64,000 nt of DNA. Origin: Pseudisothecium myosuroides (Eukaryota > Streptophyta > Bryopsida > Hypnales > Lembophyllaceae). Numbering within the stretch: the stretch's first letter is position 1; every line of letters starts with the position of its first letter. Location: assembly GCA_951799445.1 (NCBI GenBank), contig OX637296.1, positions 12,028,001-12,092,000 on the forward strand, given 5' to 3'. Made by a program: the position numbers and the translations under genes. Below are positions 14,901-26,700 of this stretch, one piece after another. The notes beneath the pieces are model-generated. The model saw only the letters and a program-made list of their open reading frames with translations. It had not been told where the DNA came from and ran no database searches.

Positions 14901-16724
14901 CGGCTTTCCAAACCTAGACCGAGCCTCGAGTCGCTTGTCTTTCCGCCTGTTTCTTTTGTTTTCAGCTTGCTTTCCATTTCTTTCTCTCGGGACTGCAGTT
15001 TGTGTGACAGTAATGTACCAAAAAATTGCAATATTTTTAATCCTAGAAGGACAATTAACCCTTAATAGAGGTGGCATCCGCTAGTGGATTATGAATGGTT
15101 TCAAGGGCTCACTTCGGGAACTAAAAGAAATGGTCAAAGTACATCCAAGTTTGTTGAAAATGCAATTTTTGTTTATTTTTCAATGATGTTACTAGAAAGG
15201 ACACTTGGTGTGTCATGATTACTAGTGTGCCTTATGTCATTGCCATAGTATAATAAAATTCCATAAAAAGTGATTTTCTAATTTTTTAAATATAGAACAA
15301 CTTTGAAATTCAATAACTTTCACATTGTAAGTCCACATGCAATGAAACAAAGCCCTTACACCCCTCTTTGCGGAGTGCTTTCTAACGATTTTAAGAATGT
15401 GACCATGGGGACGTATGGTTCTAGAGATCTCACTATAACAAACATAATGAAACAAATAAACAACCTTATTTATCATTATTATTGTGCAAAATTTTGAATG
15501 AATTCATGTCAGGATGGGAAGAAGAATTCTTTTGTAGTAATGAAGATATATTTTCTTAATTCTTATTGTGATATAATAATTTTTGCCTAAAAAGCTTCAA
15601 ATCTGCATCGAGCTTCTTAGCAAGGTTTCCTAGTAATATATGGTCTGATAGACAAATGTGAAATCTTGTAATTGATGAAGAAAAGGAATTTTCATCCCAA
15701 GCTTATTGTAGCAATAGGAGAATGGTATGTGAAGTTCAACATTTGAAATTGCATCAATATTGAAAACAATCTTTTTAGAGAAGTGTCAATTCACAAAGTA
15801 GAAATCTCCATTCAGAGGATTTTGACAATTTTTGGTTGCTTATTTAGGATCAAAATTTTAGATAGAAAAACTATTGTTATTGATTTTAAGACCAACTAAT
15901 GATATTTAGTTAATCAAATCTAGTTTGTTTTCCAATGTAAAATATTAATAAATTCCTTAAAATGAATATTTTATTACAATTTGAACTATTAGCCAATAAC
16001 TATAATTTATTTATTAGTCTTTCTACAATTTATTTTTTAAAGTCGTGACACAATGTATTTAGTGAATTTATAATAGAATTAGTTGATATCATCAACCTCA
16101 TGGAATCCATTTGTTTGTTCTTCTGATTTATCTAATACACATGAATCTTTTGCTTTTTTCACCATAAGTTTATTATTGAGGCAACCTCTAAAAAAGTTGC
16201 AATTTGTAATACTAACTTAATTTATACCAATCTCATATCAAGAGATTATAGAAAGTGTATCCTAGTCATTGGATTATAAATGAAACATGAAATAAACAAA
16301 TAGATATATACATAACAATAAATTAATGTATAGAATGATCTGAGTGATGATCTTGTGCAAATTAGTTGTGATTTTAACTTATGTAAACAAATCATGACTA
16401 AACTAAGGTGAGGTTGAAGAATGACATTATTTTGGAAATTGTGTGCGAAAAGTTGGCCTGAACCTATACCCAATGTATAGACTCTTCCAATTTTGATCAT
16501 TCAAGAACTACTTTCCCGCTTACTACATCCTACTTTCTTGTTCACTACTTTGGGACACGTGTCATAACTTTATTATTGCCAACCTTGTAAAGGAAAAAAT
16601 CACACATTTGAAGCATCAGTTGGAAATTTATTCTAACCTTAGTTGAAAGTAATTGCACCCTAAAGGTTGGGTATGGCTCCCTAGTGAGGAATGGGTAGTT
16701 CTTCTAAGTTATACCTCCTTCAAC
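14901..16724. other. Intergenic DNA upstream of RPS3
   Basis: The first hundred bases are GC-richer and probably part of the RPS3 promoter; the rest is AT-rich. No gene or bounded element was recognised between about 15100 and 16600. Confidence 0.4.
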
Positions 16725-16778
16725 ATGTGCTCTCAAAATCAATGCAAGTGTAAATGTCCTTGTAGTAATGAAGACTAG
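16725..16778 (+). CDS. Cys-rich CxC mini-ORF, copy A (17 aa)
   Basis: ATG to TAG encodes MCSQNQCKCKCPCSNED. Five of its 17 residues are cysteine, mostly in CxC spacing, as in metallothionein metal-binding stretches. A longer relative lies at 21381-21467 on the same strand with surrounding sequence similarity (ctc-aacatgtgctctcaaaat). It may be the last exon or a decayed copy of a small Cys-rich gene, or a chance ORF that was duplicated. No upstream exon was identified. Confidence 0.3.
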   Translation: MCSQNQCKCKCPCSNED

Positions 16779-16781
16779 TGC

Positions 16782-16865
16782 AAAGAAGATTGTGATATTA
16801 CAGAGGTCACAACGCACATGCCCTTAGCGCCCGTGTTACAAAAATAAGACATGTGGGCCCTGAAG
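16782..16865 (+). pseudogene. Fragment of the POD1 upstream region
   Basis: The stretch 'gtgatattacagaggtca' and following sequence match 43676-43740, just upstream of the POD1 start codon, with scattered substitutions. Together with the exon 1 copy at 20850-21164 it suggests an old duplication of the POD1 5' end, now separated by about 4 kb of other DNA. Confidence 0.5.
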
Positions 16866-17039
16866 AACTCCTACAAAATCATATTACATGTCTACATCAA
16901 AGAACTTATTCTTACAACATGTAATTGGAGATTATTATTAGGAATCGAGTAATATTGTTTGTAAAGTTTGAGGGGAGTAATCAGATTTTTGCATTTTCCT
17001 TTTACACTACAACTAATTTCATATATTTGAATATGATGG

Positions 17040-17390
17040 TACAATTCCTTTGTAAAATCTAATTACATTAAAGAGATATCTATTTTTGAAAATTAGGGCA
17101 TTATCACATCCCCATTAAAATCTCTCTAAAGGGAATTATGAAACTATTCTGGAGATACTTGTTGAATAAAAGATGTACGCGTGGATGTTTACTACATATC
17201 TTTGCAAACTATTTAAAAAAATTCATCACCAATGTGTTTCAATGAATTTACATGTAAAATCATGAAAATTAAATTAAAAAATTCACTAGAAATGGAGATT
17301 TGCTTTTCTGAAACCAAAATTTAGTATGCTTGATTGGAATTGCATAAGATATTAATGTTGATTGTACAAAAAAAATGTTAACTTTGTTTT
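17040..17390 (+). repeat. Solo arm of the 33.8-34.5 kb foldback repeat
   Basis: This segment is homologous along its length to about 34165-34500, the right arm of the large foldback element. Shared landmarks include 'aaagagatatctattttt' and 'atgcttgattgg'. No opposite arm is present here, so it is a half-element or a deletion derivative. Confidence 0.6.
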
Positions 17391-19010
17391 ATATTATGCA
17401 ACGAAAACTGAATGACCAAAACTACCATCATATATCTTTTTGACACCCCACTGTACTTTACAGTTGTTAACTAATACTGGATGAAAACCATCTATTTCAA
17501 GACGAATTGTTTGATCATTCACAAGCCAATTTTTGACCTCCACAGCATTTCAGTAAACTACAATACTTGTATCACCAACCACAAAACATCATTACTTCAA
17601 CTTCTAAGCGAAAATTCAATTGTTCTCAGTACAAAAGCATAATTTTGTTGCAATAAGGTAGTCTAATGCAATGAATTTGTAAACAATTACTTTTTGTAAC
17701 GGGAATATGCCCCAAATACATTTGTAAAGCAAAATTCTTGGCCATCAAAATATGAGATGACATTCATTTTGAGAGCACGGGATGACTTGGGGACAAAAAA
17801 AACTCACTAGAGCGTACTGTAAGAGCCAAGGAAATCATGTTGCAAAAAATTACAAGTAACTTTCAAACAAAGACTTTAAACTTGTACAAGAAAAAATGTC
17901 ATGGATTGTAAAATCACTGCCAGTCTAACAAACCCGCACCTTTCAACAATGTTCTAAGCTATTACAAAAGCAAGAGCTATCTGAAGTCAAATTTGATTCA
18001 GTAGGTGACGAAGCCTAGAGTATCAATCTTGCACTTGTAAGCAAGGCTAAACTTCTTTAGATCTCCTCGTATCATGTCCACTACATTCATTGGCATTTCA
18101 TCAATTTGGGTACTATAATACTGCTCTATATTTTGCAAAATTCAGATGTCATCACTTCTTACAAAATTGATAGCTACACCTTGCACATCAATAGGTGGAA
18201 TCAGTTAGTTCAAATTTCAAATGACCAACTTGCTGAATGCCATAAAATGCAATTCTAGACCGTAGATTATAGAACAAGCTCCAAACAAAAAATTATGTCA
18301 GTAAGATCCTACCAATCTAAGACTTCAACAAAATAAGTGAGCTAATGTAACTCTAATGTGTTAAAAAAAATTGAATTAAAATAACTGTCATCATTCCAAT
18401 ACCAGAAACAAAAGCATCCACACTAAGCAAGATAAAAAATTTCATCAACAATCACCATTGTCGTGTGGATCTTTAATCCCCCAAACTGCATCTACTTTGC
18501 AATACAGGGACATAAGCAAGGAGAATAACTAAAAGCACCCACTTGTTGCACGTCAAGACCATGAAGCCAAACATCTGTTGTAATAAGGACTCGTGTTGTG
18601 CCAGAGCGGCATAACATTATTAACCAGGGGAGTCCTAGGAGGGATAATCCCCCCTAGGATGCCTGGGATGTCAGAGGAGGGAATTTAGTTATAATCCCAT
18701 TCCATCTAATTGGTCGTATTGACATATTTGGCGGGGATGAGAGTACTGATGGTGACGTATGTGGCCTCCATTCCATTGGATGGATCTACTGCAAGTTGAG
18801 TTGCCCAATCCTTGTCTCGGGGGGAACTAAAATCAACAGTGTTGCAATAAATGAGCTGCGCTTCTTTCTATGTTTTTTTCTTGATTTGGTGCTGGGGGGC
18901 TCCTACTTTCGAAGGGAGCAAAAGGACCCCCCCCAGCGAAGGTTAACAATGTTATAGGAACTCAGCCATGATTGCATTATGCTCCTTTTGAAGCATATCA
19001 CTATGCATTG

Positions 19011-19330
19011 CATTAGAGAAAAAACCAGCCCTCCGGAGGGCTGCTCCGCAGTGACATGCCAAGCTATTAAAATGCTTGGCCTGTCACTGCAGAACTGTCC
19101 CTTAGTGAGCAGTCAGCTTAGCTGACTACTCGCCGAAACGGTCAGAAATCGGAATTTTTTTTTTTTTTTTTTTTTACTCGTATATTTTGTTTCCTACGCC
19201 ACTGTCGCAGCAAAAACTGTTGCGCGGAAATAGGGGAAAAACTAATTTTTTTGCAAAAAAAAAAGTAAATTTCAAGGTCCTCCGGAGGGCTGTGGAGCAA
19301 CCCTCCGGAGGGCCCAAATTTTCTCTAATG
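19011..19330. mobile_element. 320-bp element with long inverted ends
   Basis: The ends start CATTAGAGAAAA and continue through GCCCTCCGGAGGG into TGCTCCRCAG; the inverted repeats extend about 40 bp with few mismatches. The palindrome CCTCCGGAGG occurs three times. A 20-nt poly-T run lies in the middle. No convincing target duplication was seen, so the superfamily is unassigned. It interrupts the helicase pseudogene. Confidence 0.65.
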
Positions 19331-19339
19331 GCAAACATA

Positions 19340-19524
19340 CAGTAGAACCTCTTTAAGTTGATAGAGTTGGGACCGATCTGACACATTGAGTTAGAGAGGT
19401 TATTATATTAGGGAGGGTCATCATGTTCGTATGCAGTTCATATTGTTAAGTTGGGACCGGCAATCAATACTTCATGACAACACTTTATTGACTTAGAGGG
19501 GATCAACTTAGAGAGGTTCTACTG
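19340..19524. mobile_element. pogo/Emigrant-like MITE (185 bp) with TA target site
   Basis: The ends CAGTAGAACCTCTTTAAGTT and, on the other side, the complement of CAGTAGAACCTCTCTAAGTT are flanked by TA on both sides. Ends of the form CAGTANAACCTCTNTAA with a TA duplication are typical of pogo-like Tc1/mariner MITEs (the Emigrant group in plants). No coding capacity. Confidence 0.8.
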
Positions 19525-19589
19525 TAGTAAAGTTTTTACTTCTCATTTTCTTTGTTAGCCAGCCACCTGCAGAGAGCATCATAAATACC

Positions 19590-19800
19590 CCCCATTGCAA
19601 CAATACTAATGCAGTATAGTTTCAATGGTTACGCACCATAGTACAAAAAGCATACCATTGCAATACTGCCTTAATACTGCAATAGTATAGTTTCATTGAA
19701 TAGAGTGTATCATTATTGAAACTATATTCTTGCATTACTGACAGTACTGCAACAGTATAGTTTCAATAGTATACTATGTAACCATTGAAACTATATTGCA
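19590..19800. repeat. Clustered direct/inverted copies of a 20-nt motif
   Basis: The motif actgcaa-agtatagtttcaat occurs at least five times in both orientations (near 19612, 19675, 19715, 19747 and 19785). This gives a strongly foldable segment of about 200 bp. No protein signal. It may be a degenerate MITE. Confidence 0.5.
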
Positions 19801-20849
19801 TGCACAGGTCTGTTCCAATGGGAGGATTTTTCCCGATGAGTACAGTATATCACTCAAAACCTACGGCCCCAAAAGATCTACTGATGTCAACAACATCGAA
19901 GACGGTACTACTATTCCAGCAAAACCCCTTGACCTCAACAACCCGGCAACATTATTTCCTCATGAATAGTTGGAATAACAAATCAATTCAAGTGAGCATC
20001 CAAGCAGAAAAACAGTCGTGATTTACCAACCGTCCGCTTGGTGTTGCAGAAAATCAGAGCTTGAGTGATTGTGAGTGTATCATAGAGATCACACAATGTA
20101 CACCAATCCAGCCCGATCGGGTTTCTTTCGAGAAGCTGTAACTGGCGCGCTTCTGCAAAATTGCTACTTGCGTGCTTAGCTTGTGCGTCTTCTTTCCCAA
20201 CGCTGCCAATCCCACCACTGACCCCAATCACACTCCGAGTTAATAGACATAGAAAAAATTCCGACAATTTACACTCAATCATGTCACGTAACTCCATATT
20301 CTTTGAAATGGTGAAATATCACAAGATTGGAGAACATCGAGACGAGTGAGACCTGAGGAATCGGAGCAGTTTTGAATCCTCCAACTGAAAACTGCAACCC
20401 AGCTGCACCTCATATCTATAACAATCCTCAATTTCAGAACTGAAGGTATAAATAGTTGACCACATCATTAAAGCACTTAAAAATCAAAGCTCTATGCATT
20501 TGAACGTTCCAGTTTTCTCACGCTACCCTGAAGGGACCCCTCGGCGCCGGGGATCGAACGATCGCTGGGTTTTAGGAATTCAAGCTTTTGTCAAGGAATT
20601 GAACTTCGGTTGCATTTGGAAATGCGCAAGTGCAAATGTTTGATTTTCCGGAGGCGCGGCGAGACAGGCACGAGCGGAAGATTGTTGGCCGGGAGACCAC
20701 AATTGGAGTTGAGGAGAATCATCATTCCGTCGACGTCGGTATCATACAATCTCAACTTGTTAATTAGAATCTCTTCTAAGAGATCTCATCCTTAGAATCT
20801 CAACTTCAGGGCTACGCAGGCTGTCAGACGTATTGTTGACGTAAATTGA

Positions 20850-21164
20850 CGTGCAGAATCTTGAATCAGGGGGCGTATTTTGCAGAGGGCGAAGGGGAGG
20901 CGAGCTGTTTAGGTCTTGGCGATCGGTTCCTCGATCGAGGCACGTTCTTTCGTTTAAAGATTTGATCCTGCCTCGCCCGGACGGCATTCTTGCGGACTTG
21001 CCATCGGAACGTAGAATTAATGTGGATTCCGGTGATGCTTCGAAAGCAGCTCAGTTTCAAGATTTTTCTCTGGAGTTTCCATTTGAAAGTCAGTGCATGT
21101 TGGAGCTCGTGAATTTGGTCAGAAGTCTCCTCCTAGTTCGGAGTCGTCAAGAAATTTGGTCGCG
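20850..21164 (+). pseudogene. Truncated duplicate of POD1 exon 1
   Basis: About 315 bp match 44050-44370 of the POD1/TAPT1 gene at high identity, including VLSFKDLILPR and RINVDSGDASKAAQFQDFS. Relative to the parent there is a deletion of about 17-18 nt near 20917 and an insertion of about 8 nt near 21091, which shifts the frame. Neither the membrane domain nor later exons are present, so it cannot encode a working protein. Confidence 0.85.
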
Positions 21165-21380
21165 GGATTCAAGAGGGCTCGCCTTGTACAGATGCTACCT
21201 TACCAGATGCTCGCTGCAATAGGAGTTTACTTGATGTCATGGGAAGGAGGTGATAAGGTACTTTGTACAGCTACCCTGCAACCAACTTTTCTTCCTTGTT
21301 TTAGCAAGTCACATGGAGCTCAAACCCAACCAAGAAGTCACTGCCATCCAGTCATGCTCTTGTTGTGTCTACCTCCCTCA

Positions 21381-21467
21381 TCATGTGCTCTCAAAATCAG
21401 TGCAAGTGCAAGTGTAAATGCCCTTGCAGTAAGACTGGTGCAGGTACTAATGAAGACCTATCGTCTT
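21381..21467 (+). CDS. Cys-rich CxC mini-ORF, copy B (28 aa)
   Basis: ATG to TAA encodes a 28-residue peptide beginning MCSQNQCKCKCKCPCSK and ending in GTNEDLSS. Six cysteines, four of them in a C-K-C-K-C-K-C series, resemble the metal-binding segments of metallothioneins. The ORF is shared with a shorter version at 16725-16778 but has one extra CK repeat and a longer tail. It lies 217 bp after the POD1 exon 1 fragment. It could be a small peptide gene, a terminal exon, or a passenger of the duplication. Expression is unknown. Confidence 0.35.
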
Positions 21468-21932
21468 AATCATCACAAATCCAGCATCATTTTGCTGCAA
21501 TCCTCAAGACACCCGAAGACATTGCTAACCAATTGCTGACTAATGTTATAAGCTCCAAGTTTTGAACGAATTGGGAGAGAATGATCGAAGCTGACTAGGC
21601 TAACCAGGCTACGAACTCCCGACAGAGTCGTCTACAAGAGAGTGAGCCACGGGTTTCCTGTTGGATAGGCTTTTGCAAGACAGGATCACGTTCTAGGCCT
21701 AGACTGGAATAGGTAGGCAGTTCCTTTGTCGTCTCTGGACTGAAGGGAAGGAGGTTCTGTATCAACAATAGTTACATCGATGGAGAATGTGAGGAAGCTT
21801 GAGTTGGAATGAGCAAAAAATAAGTTGGTGTTTGTGGTGTAGCAAGGGGCACAGCCTCACGTATTTGATAGTTGCTTGTTTCTATGACAATCAGCAGATG
21901 AATGTTACTGGTGTTCTAACAGTGATTGAAGA

Positions 21933-23743
21933 ATGGGGTATCTAAGCAGGCAGCTGTTTTTCAAGTTTGGTTGTGTTGTCATTGCATCCCTTGTAACTTT
22001 TGCAGGGGTGTTGATGTCAATGGACCTCCTCGGGCAAATGGCGGACAAGGACACAGATCCACCCAGGTCTCGGTCTTCCACTCGACTTCACTTCATCGAC
22101 CAAATGGAAGAGGATGAAGGCTGTAGTGATTGTTCCTTCTACCACTACTCAGGTGCGCTAAACTGATTTGTCTTACAAGTGAAGGCACACATCCGGTGCC
22201 TGTGCAAACTTAGTTGGTCTAAAATTATTAATTTTGGGGTAGAAATTAGTACAATCCAGTAATGTTTCTAGCATACATTGATTTGAAATAGTATAACTTT
22301 GATAAACTAATGTCACATGGACTAATAAGAGAAATCAATACAGTTAATCATAAAGTGTGTGCAAGGCAAGACCAGGAGCCAGAGTTTGGAAAAAACACAA
22401 GACCAAACTCCCCGGAGCACCCAAACTCAGGTCTAATTGAGTTTGGTACCGTGTTTGTTTTGTTCTATTCTTAGTTAAACCTTCCTTTGACACAGGTTCA
22501 CAAACATAGGACAACTTTACGATTAACATAGTTGGATTCTTTTGCATGTTTTTTTTGGTAGCAAGTAATAAAGTTTAGTTGCCCTAGAGCATCATCATTG
22601 GTGTGACAAAACCTCACAACATCAAAAAGGTGCTCGTGTCATATGTTCAAAAGATGTGTCATTTGTTTATACCACCCGTGCAACTTGTTGGGTTACCTTC
22701 CAACCAATTGCAAGTCTTTTAATGTGCAAATTTAGAAGAATTTCCATCATTTATTAGATTGATGTTCTATTTTTGAAAGAAAAAGTAATATTTGAAAGAG
22801 TTGTCAACCCTTACAAAAATTGTTTATATATGCCATGGCAATAAGAATTTAAAGGTGGATACAAGCATTAATTGTGCACATTTCATCCAAAATTTAATTT
22901 GTTGAGTGTGTAGTTTTGATGTATGGGTGAGCATGCTCTTATTGATATGCAATTAAAAAGGAAATAGACTCTTATACGAAGCCCCCTCAATAACTAAACA
23001 AGCTATATCTTCTCATATATGTTTTCAATCACATTTGCTCTAAGGGTGTGATATGCAAAAGTTATTCACGTGTCCCTTCTTATGATAGACAAGACATGAG
23101 CTGTTGGTAGTTGAATGTAATTATGTGGAAGATTCACAAAAGCAGGTTGATGTTCATTTGCACTCAATGGTGGCAAGAGCCTTGCATTTAGAAAGTGAGT
23201 TTTCTTTGGATTTAAATACAATACATCTTCACATTTTTGAAAATCTAGAATACTTGAAGGATTTTCAGAGGTCAATGTATGTTGGTCTTAGCCCAAATTT
23301 ACCTTTTTAACCATTAAAATTGAATGGAATTTTTGTGTTTAATGCAAGTATGTGCAGGGGTGTACAAGGGTGCTTGTTGTAGGAAGCACCATAATAGGAA
23401 ATGGGGCCCATTGTCACCACCGGCATTTCAATTCTTGGATGGTAATTTTGCCTTTAAATTAAGGATGACTCCAGCAGCTGAACGCAATCATCCTTTCCTT
23501 CGACGCACTCCAGGTATCAATTATAGCCAAAGGTCCAATTCGACAAACTATGTGTATCTTTTTCCAGATCCAATTCTAGCACCTATACAAGCACCCGAGC
23601 CATCGTTTGCTCTTCCACCTTTGTTTTGGGATGATTATCAACAACCTTATTATGCGCCATGGGAGAACAAACCTCCCCAAATTACTACAGATCCACCTTT
23701 GACCGATTACAATTATGAAGATGTTGAACCACCCATTGCATAA
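21933..23743 (+). CDS. Hypothetical membrane-anchored or secreted protein (201 aa)
   Basis: Two exons join in frame: 21933-22152 and 23358-23743, with donor CAG|GTGCGC and acceptor TATGTGCAG. Residues about 11-31 (KFGCVVIASLVTFAGVLMSM) form one hydrophobic segment after a short basic start, consistent with a signal anchor or signal peptide. The junction brings together a cysteine-bearing region (GCSDCSFYHYSG, then VYKGACCRKHHNRKW). The C-terminal third is rich in Pro, Tyr and acidic residues and ends YNYEDVEPPIA. No family is recognised. The intron of about 1.2 kb contains an unrelated short ORF. The protein-like composition in both exons and the matching phase are the main support; either exon alone could be chance. 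Confidence 0.45.
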
Positions 23744-26700
23744 AACAGGTGTTTGACAACTTATAGTCTTCAAAGTAGAGATAGAATGGGCTCAATAAAA
23801 CTCAAAAATGAATTTATTAGTAGGATGGCATGAAAATAGTTGGCTTATAGTAAGAGATGCCCTTCTGATATTAGAGCTGGATGTTTTATAGAAACAAATT
23901 GTCATTCAATGTATTTTCTTCAAGATTCTTGCTGAGTGCATAAGGTAAACATGCTTATTACCAAGTAAATTTGTTATTTAGGTGCCTTGAATAAGCTATT
24001 TGTCAACTCACGTACTTTTCAAAGATTGAGAAGTTTGACAAAAGCCATTTGCAATTCAACGGTGCTAGTATGCAAGCCCAAGAATGCAAGCTTGTGAGCA
24101 TTGAGCCCACAATATAGGTTCCTATAATATAGATACACAACACACTATAGAAGGTGTATGTATTATAAACACCTATAATATGGGTACTTGTAACATATAT
24201 ACTCTATAATCATAAATGGTTTCTATAATATATACACCTATAACATAGGTGTGTAGTATTATAGGCTCATGGGCTTACACTCCTATGCTCACATAATAGC
24301 AATCCTCATTTGCAATTAAAAATAGAATCAATATATTCTAATAAAAAATAAATTTCTTTGTGATTTTCCAAACTTTGTTGGAATTCAATTGGTAAAGCAT
24401 GGGTAGATCCCCTGAGGTATAGTATTAGAGTAATGTGTGAGGGTGAAGAATATAGAAGGAGTGAACAATTACCTTGTTTGTTCCCATGTGATGCCTGGAG
24501 CTCATCTGGTTTCTACCTTTGCATTGTTTTAGTTGTTATATTTTCAAATTCATCAATAATATGAGGATTCTTCAAAGCTATGTATGACAACACTGAAGAG
24601 GACGTTCTGTAGTGTTTCTAGGATTTTCAGTGTGGTCTGTGTTGTAGGGTATGTAAAATTTGTAGTAACTAACAATGGCAGCTTGAAGTGTCTTATATAT
24701 GGGATGTTATGTTTTGCCGGCTAAAAATGTGCACTTCAATTGTCCAAAGACCTCTTATGTTTTTTTATGTGAATTGAATGGGGCACAACATTGCAGACAC
24801 CATTAAGTGTGTAGAAAAGCAAAATGGACTAAGGGAACGGATTAGAAGATAAAGATTAATTTGCACATGGTAAGTCTTCAGTTCTCGGCATTTGAGCATG
24901 TTTTAAAACCATTGAATAGTCTCCAAAACAGGGCCAGCAGGAACAGACTAGGCAACGTGAAAAAAAAATGAAAGACGACCCAATGACAGAGTAGGGTATG
25001 AAGCAGTCTGAATTGACGAAGACTTTGTCAACCAGAGGAAATAATTGACAAAAGTTTGTCAAATAGGTGGTTGAACTGACACGTTCCCATTGACAAAACA
25101 ATTGACAAGGTTTTGTTAATTCTTTGTCATATAGAACACAAAAATCCTCGTAGTGAACAACATACACGTAAATATGCATCAACACCCACATTCTATTGTC
25201 GATAGTGGTCACTTCATCACATGTGACTACAAAAAAAATTGTTGCTTGGATATACTCTATCATTTTCTTTGACACCTTCCTACAACAATCAATATAGCAA
25301 CAACAATCAATATAATACTTCAATCATACTAGACCACATATGAAATCAAGAGTGAAAATAAAAAAGAGCTTACTCATATGCACAAATAGCACAAACATCT
25401 ACAATGTTCATCTCATGAACAATAGGAAACAAAATAAGACTATGGAGAAACTTACAATGTCATATGATATATCAAATTCCATCTTGAATTATCGCTTAAG
25501 TGTAGTTGCACTAACTTCTCAACCCTGAAGACTCCAAGCAGGGGCCTGATCGCTTCATATTTGAGCATGGGGCGCCTCATCTGCAGCAAATGGAAATCAC
25601 CTACATTTGTTTATCCTTCCTTGCATCTTCCTCCCTCACTTTTCTCAATTGAACTAGAGCAATGGCACAATTGGAGAACCCTCAAAGATTGTCTTAACTC
25701 TTAAATGAGCCCCTATAGCAATTTTGAATGAGTCCTCCTTTAAGACAAAATAACAAATGAATCAACCAAATGTGGTTTTGATTTCCTACACTTATAAAGT
25801 ATTCAAGAAAAATTTTACTTAAAAAATTGAAGTGTTTTAGAGATTTCAAAAGAGATTTTTTTTACAAAGATCAGAGTTTGTCTTAACAACATAAAAACAT
25901 CCAAAAATATTTATTTAAAATATCAAATGATGTCATTTTGGTATCAATTTTTGATATGAAGTACATTTAGATATGTGCTATTTGAAATGATTACTTTGAA
26001 GGATTAAAACATTTATTTATTTTATACTACAATGTCTGCAATGCTAGTTCTCATGCTAGTTTTAGGCAATTTTTTCCACCAAGCTAAAATATGAAAAGTA
26101 ATATATTCAATTAAAAAGTTGGACCAAAATTAAATTATTTCCATGCCATCCAAGTGAGGATATTTTTTTAATGAAAAAATAATAATTTTAGTCAATTAAA
26201 ATGAACAAATTCAATGAAATTTGGAAGTTCAACAATAAAATTCACCTACTTGTCTTGTCAAAAGTTGGATATTCCAATTTTGCCATTGCCCAATGATTAC
26301 AAGCCTTTGTATTTGCCATTAAATATATTGCCTTTCATTCACTAGATTTTACCTCTAAAAATCTGAGCATCCATATTTTGGATCATGAATAGATTCAAAT
26401 ACTTTTCTTGCTTAAATTCAGTTACATTTTTTTTCCATTCAAGGTTCTTTGAATCTTGCACTAATTTCCTAAAATTTGTGCAATACAAATCCTCAAACTA
26501 AATTAATGTGGAATTTTAAAAGATAATATTATAAGTTGATGTCAAATTACTTCTTTACCTATTCAAAAAAGAGGCCTTGAAGAAAAATTTCCAAACTAAG
26601 TGAAATATCATTATAAGATTTTATCATTTTGAGCATTTGTATTTTTAATTGACTTCAAAAAAATTCAAGTAAAAAATGTTGATTTTTGATTTATAATTGA

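Larger units (their letters stand above)
17998..20106 (-). pseudogene. eIF4A-III-type DEAD-box RNA helicase pseudogene
   Basis: Three blocks on the minus strand read as the C-terminal RecA domain of an eIF4A-III/FAL1-like helicase. The first (about 20106-20027) gives [24 protein letters not shown] and ends at a GT. The second (about 18608-18535) gives SGTTRVLITTDVW then HGLDVQQV. The third (about 18195-17998) gives GVAINFVRSDDI, an in-frame TGA, then [19 protein letters not shown]. Block order is correct and the spacing looks like introns, so this is a decayed genomic copy rather than a retrocopy. The first two-thirds of the gene and the motifs DEAD, SAT and HRIGR were not found. In the second block the usual ARGLD reads LHGLD. 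The gap between blocks one and two has been invaded by a pogo-like MITE and a 320-bp element. Confidence 0.75.

Noticed and set aside
24856..25323. 155-codon minus-strand ORF rich in Cys and Tyr
   Set aside because: No recognisable domain, signal or splice context; it overlaps the TTGAC-motif cluster, so the frame may be chance.
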